Shown here: one piece after another, positions 24,360-34,644 of the stretch | Layout: every line of letters begins with the position of its first letter | How positions within the stretch are numbered: position 1 is the stretch's first letter | Assembly (NCBI GenBank): GCA_022605425.2 | Contig: JAKIMF020000001.1 | Coordinates: forward strand, 1,986,501-2,050,500 | Length of the DNA: 64,000 nt | Source of the DNA: Hamiltosporidium tvaerminnensis | Taxonomy: Eukaryota; Microsporidia; Dubosqiidae | Direction of reading: 5' to 3' | Program-made: the position numbers and the translations under genes | Notes under the pieces: model-generated | What the model was told of the DNA's origin: nothing | Databases searched by the model: none | Seen by the model: the letters and a program-made list of their open reading frames with translations, nothing else

Positions 24360-26835
24360 AGGTAAGGAATATAAGAACTCTAAAAACAAAACTACTTTTT
24401 TTGAGAAAAAATATTTCTAAACAAATCTTAGTTACCCGTTGCAGATAGATATTTCAAAAATAGAAGTAGTATCTGTCAAAGATTGGTTTAATTTTGATGG
24501 CAGGCGAGAGGTTATAACAATGGCATGCGTTTTATCATTTTGTTGCTAAAAGCGTAATGTTTAATGACTGACTACGATGTTACATATACATAAGCTCCCC
24601 ATAATACATATATACTTAAAATATAGCAGAATACTCTTCTCGTGTGGTCTTAAGAATGATTTCTTGACCATATTGGGGAGTAATTTACCTAATCTAGCTC
24701 TTTATTTCATATATAATGTCATTTTCATATTAGTTTTCATTGTTATTTCTTTAATAAGTTAAGTGACTAAGCTTCTTCATCTCATTCCTCGAATTTTCAT
24801 TTATAATTTTATTTCACCTTTAAGAAGTTTTATATAAGTACAATATCATGTTTGGTATTTCTCTACCATGTAGAATTTCTGCTTTTTTTATGATGTTTCT
24901 TTTTGTCTTTGATTATCGGAAAGTAGCTTTGAGTATATTTTTACTTTGAACTCTATACTAACTTAAAGTCTTCAATATTTTCAGCTGGAAATTTAGAAGT
25001 TCTTTAGATAGTTGAGATTGATGTATTTTTTTCTTTATTAGCAAAGCACTTTGATTCTTTCAAATTCAAAAATTCGCCTGGTCGAAGTCATAGTACGGAT
25101 ATACGATGCTTTATAGAAAAGGTTTCCTGGTTCTTGATTGCTTAGAATATATTTCTTGATTTAATTCAATCTTATAAAATTTCTCTAATCTTTAAACGGT
25201 TTGATATTTTATTTTTAAATGAACTGCTTGCTGGGTACCAATGATATATTTTATTACTACAGGGTAGTTTCAAGCAGTTATTATTCAAGAAGAGGTGCTT
25301 TATTTTATGAGAATGGATCGTTTGGGGCTTAATACTCTCTGTATGTTTCCAATCCCATATTTTTCTTAGTCTTTTACTCTTCTCAGTCTTTTTTTTGATT
25401 TTTATTTAACTTTTGCTAGGATCTCAAAATCAATAATAAATTCGATATAAATAATGAGTGAATTCGTGATCTGTTTTTATTGTCACCTTTTTGTATTTAT
25501 CGGTGGGCTTTTAGCTTAATAAATACATATAAAACACAAAAAAATGAGGTAAATACATATAGTAAAGCACTATTTTCTTTAATATGTTCTTTTATAATTT
25601 TTTACTTTTCTAATTTAATTTTCCAGTTCATTCTTTTTACCAAAAATTATATCTACTCAGGAAATAAATCTTTCGATGCATTCTGTTAGATAACTATAAA
25701 GTACTGATTCTAATCAGTTTTTCTATAGTCCTATATTGTCTAAGGATGTTCTCGTTTTCTGTATTAAAGAAATGCAATTATGACGTTTTACTTTTCTTCT
25801 CACTGCACCCAACTGAGTATCTGATAGAACCCTGGTATTTCACTCTGTTACTTACAACTTTCGTCACAATTTCTCACTTCGGCTTATACAAGTTTGAAAT
25901 ATATAGGCTAAATGCTCATAAATTTGCTTTAGTCTAAATTCGGGTATCAGATAGCTGCTTATAATACTAAGGTTAGACCCAAAGGGTCATTCAAAACACA
26001 AGACTTGTAGAATTTCATAAAGTATACATGAAGAATCACAGCATTTTTGAAATATAATTTTGCAATATTCGGTGAATTTTCTTTGTATAACAGATAAATG
26101 ATATCCGAAGACCGATCAAATGAATGAAATGGCCTGATTAATACCCGAACAAATGAAACCAAACACTAATCATATGTATACAAGTTGTCTTTTTCTTTTT
26201 ACTGTAGATTAAAATTTCGTTACGTTTGACACGAAGCTCGATGTTTCATGCCTAGATAACAGGCGAAAAAAGCAACTTCAACATAACATAACACAAACAT
26301 AGTTTATCTTTTAGGTATCTCTCTCTACTCTCATATTTCTCATTTTTTTTCTAAAAGATTTCCATCGTCTTTCTTTTAAATAAGAGCAATTGAAGATCAC
26401 TTAAACTACTCATCATAAATTATGCTTTCACTTGGTTTTCGTAAACATTTTCTCTTCGAAGCGATAGGTTTTGCTTCTTAGGCATTCTCGGGGAGATCTT
26501 TGCAAGATAAATACGCAAAACGTCTGATATATTTCACTTTCAAATTATCTAGGTTTCAATAAAGCATCTTCTTGCATGATGCCAGGTCTTTTTATATACT
26601 TCTTGTTTTGCGATTAGCGTCTTCAGAACATAATAGTAAACATTTTACGAGTAATTTGGTGAATAGAACGCGCTCTTTAAAAAAAAACACTATTGTTACA
26701 ATATTTTTTTCTGAGATGGAAAAAACCAAACAAAAGCAAAACATACAAAAACTATCTATAGTAAAGAAAAAACTGATAAAAAGATTTTTATGCTAAATAA
26801 AGCAATCCAAAACATAACGAAATAGCCAACTTTTT
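24360..26835 (-). mobile_element. deeply decayed R4-like retrotransposon relic
   Basis: Although it has no long frame, this stretch follows the complete copies in order across roughly 2.4 kb on the minus strand. Alignment anchors are: 24480-24560 (zinc-finger region), 24584-24680 (CTCCCCATAATACAT, ATATAGCAGAATAC), 24755-24900 (TTTAAGAAGTTTTAT), 25060-25120 (GGTCGAAGTCATAGTACG), 25470-25560 (RT palm), 25850-25900 (AACTTTCGTCACAATTTCTC), and 26445-26570 (TTCTCGGGGAGATCTTTGCA, ATTATCTAGGTTTC). Identity is low but collinear. Limits are approximate, especially at the left. Confidence 0.6.
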
Positions 26836-26837
26836 TT

Positions 26838-26986
26838 TAATAAGTCGTTCTGTTCTACGGATTGAACACAATTCAACGATGAATCATAACTTAGCGGTGT
26901 TATCGGCGTTCTAAAGACAAATTACCATTTATTGATTAGGTTGTCAGCCTAGCGCAAACTTTACGAACGAAAGATAAAGGGTGCAT
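26838..26986 (-). repeat. dispersed 'YDSxLDCV' repeat, copy 3
   Basis: Reverse complement matches 44111-44260 over about 145 bases (landmarks TTATGATTCATCGTTGAATT, CTTTCGTTCGTAAAGTTTGC versus ATTTCGTTCGGACGATTTGC) and partly 21695-21826. It abuts the right edge of the decayed R4-like relic. Confidence 0.5.
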
Positions 26987-27291
26987 TTACTGGGGAACAC
27001 AAAACAACTAAACTTGTTAAAATTTATTTATTAAGTTAATCTTTTAATAAGAAGATTGCTATCTGAGGATAATTTATTTTACTTACAAAGAAAGACCTCA
27101 TTTGCAGTTATAAACTCAAATCATTATAGAGAAAGCTTTTTAAAAGAAATTTTGAAGCTATGATACAAAAATCTTTCTCTTTTTTAATTAATAATGATAT
27201 GCGATAAAAAAAGGAAATCGAGATAACATTAAATAAATTAAAATTGATTTTTTTGACAGTAATATATATAGTAACAAATAAATCGTTGGGT

Positions 27292-27816
27292 ATGAATAGG
27301 TGTCCGATTTTAAGTAGTATATCTGAAAATGAAAGCTATAGGAATGAAACAAGAGCAAATGTTTTTCAATCAACAAGTGAACAGAGTACTAGCAAACTTG
27401 ACCAAAATCGTATAAATGACAATATTGTTGTTACTAACTTTTCTCTAGCCGAACGAACACTAATTCAGCCATCGATCATACCAGAATTTGATAATGATAA
27501 TAGCCTTCGAATTTTGAATCTTGAATCATCTAATAGTCATCGAAACAATATTTGCGTTTTACAGCTAGAATTTAAATATATTTTCATGCTTTTGATTGAA
27601 AATACACTTTTCATATCTTTATCAGTAGTGTCAAATAATAATGATTTTTTTACAACCGTTTTTTCCCTTTACTATATGATAATTCTATTTATATTTTACA
27701 AGTATATGAGAGGAAGTAAAGATTTCAATTATCTATTGTTTGGTCTTTCCATTTTTTTTATACTGGTGAATATTTTTATGCTACGCATTTTTTTAAATAT
27801 TTTGTTAAAAAATTAA
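27292..27816 (+). CDS. three-TM membrane protein with Ser/Asn-rich N-terminus, 174 aa
   Basis: The first in-frame ATG is at 27292, preceded by TTGGGT; 16 further open codons upstream lack an ATG. Residues 1-95 are hydrophilic and Ser/Asn-rich. Residues about 97-174 form three hydrophobic segments: FKYIFMLLIENTLFISLSVV, FFTTVFSLYYMIILFIFYKY and LLFGLSIFFILVNIFMLRIF, separated by short loops containing SNNND and MRGSKD. The protein ends in a short basic tail. The function is unknown. A broken paralogue lies at 3031-3563, which supports a real, dispersed gene family rather than a chance frame. Confidence 0.6.
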   Translation: MNRCPILSSISENESYRNETRANVFQSTSEQSTSKLDQNRINDNIVVTNFSLAERTLIQPSIIPEFDNDNSLRILNLESSNSHRNNICVLQLEFKYIFMLLIENTLFISLSVVSNNNDFFTTVFSLYYMIILFIFYKYMRGSKDFNYLLFGLSIFFILVNIFMLRIFLNILLKN

Positions 27817-28084
27817 AACTTCTATTGAGTTGATATATTTTTTTCTTTTTATATATTTTATTGTTGCTATTTTTACAAGAGCTGACGAATAATGGTTTTT
27901 AAATGTTATTATTTTTAGAATTAAAACTGGGAGATCGAAGACAAAAAAACTGTGTTGTAATTTTACCCCCATTTTGTTTAGAAGTTGATTTTTTCAATAG
28001 ATGAGCATAAAAAAGATATCAACGGGGATTTTCCTGTTAATCATTATAATAGGCACCAAAAAAGCAAATAGAAAGGGTTTAAAG

Positions 28085-29518
28085 GCTTTGTCGTTAGAGA
28101 TAGCATCTAAAACTATGTTATTTTTGCAAATTAACAAATCAATATCGTTAATTATTTATTATGTAGAACTGTTCAGACTTATACAGGTTGTGCACTCTTA
28201 AGTTGAATGATGTAGTGTGTGCGATGTTGGCAAAAAAAATTATACACTTCGGACTAGTTGGAAAGAGAGTTTACCCTTTTGATTCGGAACTTAGAACTGG
28301 CCTTACAATTTGAGTCGAAGTTACAATATGATTCTGCCGGTATAGAATTATCTGGTAAAAAAAGTTTAAGAAATATAATTCTTAAGCCATAAATTCTTAA
28401 GCTGATAATACAAAAAATTTCCATATGTTTTTTAGAAACTCTTTGATTTAATTTATAAGTAGATAAAATAATTCTGTAGCTTCTCAACTTGCAAAATTCT
28501 ACATTAAATAATAAATGAAAACCTTATAAACATTTATATCGTCAAAGAAAACGAGCTTGTAAGTGTTATTGATCCTCTAAATGGAGAGAAAATGGAATAT
28601 AAGAAACGGTTTTGCTGCTATATCTAAGCTAAAATATATTCCGGAAGGCAAAAAGTATGTTAAACACTGTAATAAATTTTGTAAACAGTAGAAAGTTAAG
28701 CAAAGAGATGAGAAAAAATAGTTGGTCATGACTATACTAAACAAAATACTGAAGAGACACGATACATACATTTGCTCCTAATAAAATGATATATATATAA
28801 ATCTTCAAACGCATTAGGAATTACCCAGTTCAAAAAATTCATAATAACCAGAAGGCAAAGTCAGGTATAGAGAATAGGATATCAACTGATGTCTAAATTT
28901 GGAATAATAAGCCCGGTATATTATTTTTGGACAGACAATCGAATATGATAACCCTCATTTAAGAATGTTTTACTTTCTAAGATCCACTTCAAATAGTTAA
29001 AACGGAGAAGCTTAATAATTATGATCTATTGTAAATGAGTTAGTCTTAACTATAAATTAGTTAGGAGATACTTCTGTAAGAGATGATCTAGGACGATAAT
29101 GTAACGAAATACCATAAGACTTTTCTCAAAAGACTGCAAAAATCTTATGGATGTAGAGGAATACATTCAAATTGATAGTGTATATGACGACGGTCGGTCA
29201 ATTTCTTTTGATCGACAAAGAAAACTTCAGTCGGAACTAAAATCTTAAGAGCGCTATAAAGTGCGTCATCTAGTGTTATTATAGAGCCGAGTGACATAAA
29301 CAGCCATAAATTACTTTAAAGCAAATGAATAAGCGGAATATAGGGTCTAACGATTAAATACAATTTTTTATTCTTTAATATTTTAGATGGGATAACCATA
29401 CCGGAGGAACCATTAATAAAGATGAATACAGTGTCGAATTTAGAGGAAGACTTTGAAGTGTAAAATAATGGGAAAAAATATTTAAAATAAAGAACTATTA
29501 ACCTAAAATTATATTTAA
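28085..29518 (+). mobile_element. R4-like retrotransposon relic, copy F (5'-truncated, plus strand)
   Basis: In sense orientation it follows the complete copies from the post-RT region (AATATCGTTAATTATTTATTATGTAGAACT; TTGAATGATGTAGTGTGTGCG) through the endonuclease region (AAGCCCGGTATATTATTTTTGGACAGA, corresponding to RPDIFILD) to the 3' end (ATTAACCTAAAATTATATTT). It is more decayed than copy E. A gap of unrelated sequence around 28500-28560 is likely. Non-functional. Confidence 0.7.
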
Positions 29519-29944
29519 TTGGGGTGAAAAGCGGTTAGTGATTATTTCTTTTATTCTCTGTAATCAAGATCCAAAAAAGAAATTTGTTTAAAATTATATA
29601 ATAAAATAATTATGTCTACTTAAATGATGTTGGAGGGAGGATAACCACATAAAAAACTTTCTGCTTGGCAATGAGTGTGTGAAACTGGTGTGAGGTCATT
29701 GTTTGGATTTTTGGTGGGAATAAAACCACATTACATCTTTGGTTGTTCCATGGGAGTTTTTATGAGGGGGTGAGGTCTGAGAAATGGAGAAACTTTTTCT
29801 ACGAATTTATTTGTAATTTTTTATGTAACTAGATTGCAGACCGCAGCTGAACATGTAAATAATTACCATGTAAAAGCATGGAAACCTAGCCTGGCTCACT
29901 CGGGTTAGAAGACTTAGCGCCTGAGAGATATAAAACAAAAAACT
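29519..29944. other. spacer with possible second MITE copy
   Basis: At 29633-29656 the sequence GGAGGATAACCACATAAAAA repeats the left end of the candidate MITE at 11223. About 130 bases on (29755-29785) CATGGGAGTTTTTATGAGGG is a weak inverted partner. The segment is GC-richer than its surroundings. No gene is seen. Confidence 0.3.
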
Positions 29945-30350
29945 ATTTAAAGCCAGGAAAGCTAAGTAGCAGGTTATACCTGTTGGTATGCCATTGCACT
30001 GTCTAAGTGGACCCCATGTAAGGCTCGTAAATATATCTTAGCTAGAAGTTTCTTGGGTTCAGAAAGTGTAGAGTAAATGGGAGTGCTGCATAGTCTTGGG
30101 GGAGCCCAGAGGAGGCTTCGGCCTTCGATCACACTCCATGCAACGAACATTAACGAACTCCGGGCAACTGCCTCGCCTATTATTATAGTTCTACACACCT
30201 GGTAGATGAAAGGCTTTGGGATGTAGGTATTGCAGGGGTTACCGATGGAGTGTTGGGGTAGCAGTCATTTATGTAAAACCTAGAACTGCGTTAATGTCAT
30301 GAAAAGACAGTGAGAATTGCCACCATTTTAAAAAGATGTGATACTTTTAA
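29945..30350 (+). repeat. dispersed repeat, GC-richer block related to 15830-15990
   Basis: The part 29960-30110 matches the left module of 15830-16240 in reverse orientation (GCAGGTTATACC; AAATATATCTTAGCTAGAAG). The rest, to about 30350, is a GC-rich island (CCCAGAGGAGGCTTCGGCCT, ACTCCGGGCAACTGCCTCGC) unlike its surroundings. It probably derives from the 5' part of the APE-type element or a related one. Stops in all frames. Confidence 0.5.
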
Positions 30351-30412
30351 ATAAATAGTTTATTAATAAATAAAAACTGATATATTTTTTCAGTTATTAA
30401 CTTATTAATTAC

Positions 30413-32735
30413 ATGAAACCCATATACATTCAACATAAAAAATGGCTTACTGCAATTCCTTTTCCCTATATTTTATCTTTTTACTACATGTGTGCTGATA
30501 GCTTCTCTTACAAGCGTATCATTTTATATTATAAACGAAGAGAACAGAATTTCAAATCTAATAGAACGCGCTCATACTATTGAAAATATGTTTTTAATGA
30601 AAATATAGAATATTTCAATAAGAATAATAAAATTACATTGTTTCAAAACAACATATTATCTCATGAACGCAAGTTTGGAACAACAAAATATTAAAATCCA
30701 GATATTATAGCACTGCCATACACGAAAAATATGCTTCTCAATTCTACACTTTTAATATCCTTATTTGATAGAGAAAAAACAACTTTTAGACTGTTTATTA
30801 AAAATATTTCAAGCTCAAATTTTCTTCTTTTCCTTGAATTGGTAAAGAAATCGAATATTCTTACAAATCAAATAACGATTAAGGCTTTTCTGGAAATCTT
30901 AAGAATTATTACTATATTAGATAATAAAAAATCTAAACAGAGAGATCTCTTTATTAAAGAATTATTAAGAAGTCTTGTATATGGACTGAATACATTGTCT
31001 TTTGGTTTTTATTTAAATGAAAGTTATTATAATTATCTTATCCATGATACAAAGCGATCATTATCGAGAGATTTATTGGTATTTTTCATGGAATTGGTTT
31101 ATTTTAAAGAAAACAGGACCAAGCACTATCATGTCTTAAAAGAAAACAAGATAACATGTTTCAAGATTGAAGGTTCTGTTTTTTATCAGGAAAAAAACAA
31201 AATGCTTCAAAGAAATAAAAATTGTTTACGATTAAATGATTTTAACCCAAAAAAATTATCGAAGTTGATGACCTCATATCTTCTACGAAATATTTGGGTT
31301 TTTTGCTTAAAATTACACGAATAGATTTTATTTACTTTGCATTTGCCTTATAAGAAACACTTAAAAGTATTTTTGAAATTTTTTCTGGTGCAAAGCTTCC
31401 TTCGGAAATATTTTATATTCATTCAATAAAAAATGCGACAAAACTACTTTTAAAAATGAAAAATTATATATTTTTATAAACTTAAAAGTTTTGAAGTTTG
31501 AATTTGATTTCACCTTAGGAATTAAAAGCGATATTGGTGTCTTACAAAAACATGCTAAAAATTTTAATAAAAACACGTAAAATCGATTTAATACTTTGCG
31601 ATTTTTAATAGATTTCTGTTCTGAGAATTTGAATACATCATATAAAGTTGTTTCATCAGACTATATTTATGATAATAGTGATCCGGGAATATTGAAATGT
31701 ATGCCAAATAACCTTTTGTTTTTTCCTATGTATTGCAAAATTGGTGGATATTTAACAGGCAATCCTCTAAACAAACTCTATTTATAAGTGCATATTATAG
31801 GTATTTCTACGGAGATTTTCTTAAATATTGTTACGATATATTCCGTTTTGAATGTATGAATACTAAAAAAAATTAAGTTTTATATGCTCGATTCATTATA
31901 TCCACAAAAACTTGATAGCCAAGTTTATGTCGCTTTAAGATATTGTAAAACCCTAAAGCATATATATTTTGAAAATATAATAGTATCTAATGAGTTACTG
32001 ATATATATTTTCAAAACAAATTTATTCTTTTACAACAAAATAAAGAATTTCGATTGTTCCTACAGCGAAAAATTGTTTGATATAAATTATACTTTAAATT
32101 TCAATCTAAAGACTATAATTATTTCTAATTCTAAATTTGTATCGAATCGAGACTTTTAAGTATTTGTCAAAGTTTAAATGTGTTTGTAATTTTAAAATGG
32201 AAAAGACACATTTTAATTATAAAAAATTAGCTTCGAGAAAGCCGTTTACAACTTTATTGATTTTTTTAGTAAAAATAAGACTTAAAAGATATTTTTAAAA
32301 CATTTGAATTTAGAATCATCGTATATGAATGATCAAATGAAAAACTTTCTTTATATTTTATCTGAAATTTATTATTTTTCAAGACTTAACTCGATATTTT
32401 TAACTTTCTATCGATTTACAGAAATCGATTTTAAATTTTTCCCCAAAATGAACAAACTAAAAGTTGTTGATATAAATTTTTACGGCTTAACAGAAAGAAT
32501 AGCTTTTAAAAAAGTTTTCGAGAATTCTAATTTATTCGATACAGTAATTTCTATGACGATACATCTTAGTAAAATTACGCCTGGGTACATCCATATTTTG
32601 GGATCTTACAAAAATTTATTAAGTTTAGCTATTGATTTAGATACAATTGATTATAAAAATGTTCAAAACATTCGTAGAAAAAACTTTAAGACTACAGAAT
32701 TCGTCTTAATGAAACCATTCGAAGTGAAAGATTAA
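30413..32735 (+). pseudogene. broken LRR-like protein gene, relative of 11889-14216
   Basis: Successive plus-strand open pieces cover about 2.3 kb, the same length as the intact 775-codon relative: 30413-30571, 30731-31324 (197 aa), 31596-31787, 31884-32159 and 32304-32735. The second piece has the same helical region (SLSRDLLVFFMELVYFKEN versus YFSRDLVKEILHEFCKLLNN). The later pieces show irregular LRR-like strands (MNKLKVVDINFYGL; NLLSLAIDLDTIDY). Several frameshifts and stops separate them. The last piece ends 18 bases before the target duplication of the R4-like copy B, so the insertion hit the 3' flank, not the reading frame. Confidence 0.6.
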
Positions 32736-32753
32736 ATGAAGTTAATGCATACC

Positions 32754-32767
32754 TAGATTCCGAATTT
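32754..32767. repeat. target-site duplication of copy B (3' side)
   Basis: TAGATTCCGAATTT occurs here, directly next to the element 3' end, and again at 36581-36594 beyond its 5' end. A 14-base direct repeat bracketing the element fits target-primed insertion. Confidence 0.8.
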
Positions 32768-32799
32768 TTATTTAATAAAATTCTGGGTTAAAATATTTT

Positions 32800-34644
32800 T
32801 TACCATTTTTTACATGTTTCTTCTACCTCTTTAACCACTTTTGTCTCTTCTTCCAAATCCGACTCTTCATTTATGTTATTGGTCGGTTCCTCTAAAGTGG
32901 TTCCTCCTTGTGAAATAAGGGGTGCTTTATTTTTTGGTTTAAAATTTTTTGCATCATCTTCCTCTCTCTTCTCTCCTTTTAAAGGGGGTGTTGGTTCCTC
33001 ATGCATCTCTGATCTCATAATAACACCCATTGACGCTCTCTCCCAGCTCTCTTCGGCATTTAGTCCTGACTCAAGTCCTCTTCGTCGATCAAAGGAAATT
33101 GTTTCGACTGTTTTCTTAAGTACTATAGACTGAATGTATGCCTCTACATTCATGGGTATTTCTAGTCTTTTAAGATTATGTTCATGGTATTTCGTCACAA
33201 ACACATCCCAGGTCATCACATAAAAGATTATCTCAACACTACACTTATAAATAAGGCCCAACTCATTGGCTAGCAGGTCATACTTCCTAAGTTTTTCAGT
33301 TTCAACTATTTGAAGTGAATCTTGGGAAGTGATTCCTACTTCAATGAGTGTTATCTTATTCTTCTTCTTATCTAAAATAAATATGTCTGGTCTGTTATTC
33401 CGAATTTTAACATCAGTTTTAATTCTGGTGTCCACTCTTATCTCTGCATACTCATTATCAAGAATTTCTTGAACTGAGTGGCTCCTTATTCGTTTTGAAG
33501 ACTTAAACTTATATCTATTTAGAAGGAGAAGGTGTAGGCATCTAACCACTTCATTATGCCGTCTAGTGTAATCATGGCCTAGCATTTTTTCACATCTAGT
33601 TGCTAGATGATCCACAGTCTTACCAGACTTCCCGCAATGTTGACACACACCATCTGCTCCCCAGAATACATTTCTATCCTGGATATAGCAGAACACAGCT
33701 TCATTTCGTGGCCTAATATTTCCTCTCTTTAGCCATCTTGAAGAGTCACTAACACTCACAAGCTCATTTTTCCTTGCATTATATAACTTTGAATGGAGTT
33801 TTCGTTTTTCTATTTCGTTATATAGTTTTGCAAGTTGAGCTTCTTCTAAACTTTTCTTAGTGACTTCTTCTGCCAACCTGTACTTTACTTTTAAGAAGCC
33901 TTTTATTAGTGCAAGATGGGTTTTATTATTATTCTCCACCTTGAGGATTGCTGCTCGTCTAGTTGATATTTCTTTACTTTTTTCCAGACAATCCAAGAGT
34001 TGCAGAAGCATATGTTCGCTTCGCAACTCAACACTATGTAGGCCTCTTCCAAGTTCTGTTCTAGGAAGATACAACCGCTCTTTACATCCTGGGCGGAGAT
34101 GTATCTTATTTTTAACCAACACCGCACGCACTGCATCATCTAACTTAGAGAAGTCAGCCGGTTCAAGTCGAAGTACTCCTATGTGGTAGTTGATTAACGA
34201 TATCGCATGTTGATTAATTGCAGAAAATAAATTTTTTGCGTTTAATCTAGTGTGACAAAGTCTTTCAACTCTTGTTAAAAGTTTGCTTTGTACTTCTTCA
34301 AATGAGCTACGTGTTGGGATTCCTCTGCTATCTTCTATTATTCTTAAATATTTGTAAACACTAACACCTTCTAGAAGAGTAGCAGTATCTTCACAACACG
34401 TATCATTTGTGGCTGACTTCTCTTTGTTAATCTCTAAGCCAATCACCTCTAAAAATTTCTTTGCCTCGCCTGTCATAGCACTCAATGTGGAGCTGTCTTT
34501 TGCAAGGAGCTTAAGATCATCAATAAACAAGAGATGATTAGTAGAATGGGATTCTGCATCTGTTTGTACTGTCACTTTTGTGTATTTTTCATTAAGCTTT
34601 CGGCTTAATGGATCCATACACAACACAAACAACAATAGTGACAA
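32800..34644 (-). CDS. retrotransposon pol, C-terminal part (RT palm, zinc knuckle, endonuclease), copy B
   Basis: The open frame has 614 codons. Its first ATG is codon 10 (34615-34617), which overlaps the end of the preceding frame by 13 bases (ATG...TAA). Residues 1-90 carry RT palm motifs: LLFVLCMDPLS (the block that normally reads LSPxLF), FIDD at 40-43 (catalytic motif C), GLEINKEKS, and YKYLRI. Residues about 333-352 are a CCHC knuckle (CQHCGKSGKTVDHLATRC). Residues about 415-437 have RPDIFILDKKKNKITLIEVG, the PD-(D/E)xK restriction-like endonuclease signature. The tail is acidic. Immediately upstream in this same frame is TAA (34654-34656) exactly where Gln of the QGDSLS block is expected. 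Whether this part is made separately, by reinitiation, or not at all is unknown. Confidence 0.75.
   Translation of the reverse strand: MSLLLFVLCMDPLSRKLNEKYTKVTVQTDAESHSTNHLLFIDDLKLLAKDSSTLSAMTGEAKKFLEVIGLEINKEKSATNDTCCEDTATLLEGVSVYKYLRIIEDSRGIPTRSSFEEVQSKLLTRVERLCHTRLNAKNLFSAINQHAISLINYHIGVLRLEPADFSKLDDAVRAVLVKNKIHLRPGCKERLYLPRTELGRGLHSVELRSEHMLLQLLDCLEKSKEISTRRAAILKVENNNKTHLALIKGFLKVKYRLAEEVTKKSLEEAQLAKLYNEIEKRKLHSKLYNARKNELVSVSDSSRWLKRGNIRPRNEAVFCYIQDRNVFWGADGVCQHCGKSGKTVDHLATRCEKMLGHDYTRRHNEVVRCLHLLLLNRYKFKSSKRIRSHSVQEILDNEYAEIRVDTRIKTDVKIRNNRPDIFILDKKKNKITLIEVGITSQDSLQIVETEKLRKYDLLANELGLIYKCSVEIIFYVMTWDVFVTKYHEHNLKRLEIPMNVEAYIQSIVLKKTVETISFDRRRGLESGLNAEESWERASMGVIMRSEMHEEPTPPLKGEKREEDDAKNFKPKNKAPLISQGGTTLEEPTNNINEESDLEEETKVVKEVEETCKKW

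Noticed and set aside
28254-28487. 77-codon minus-strand frame
   Set aside because: Antisense to the R4-like relic copy F; a chance frame.
29974-30198. 74-codon minus-strand frame as a gene
   Set aside because: It is antisense to a GC-rich dispersed repeat; openness is explained by composition.
32873-33133. Plus-strand frames antisense to the retrotransposon (also at 39195-39455, 33860-34189, 40182-40511)
   Set aside because: They are repeated only because the element is repeated; codon content mirrors the sense pol frame.
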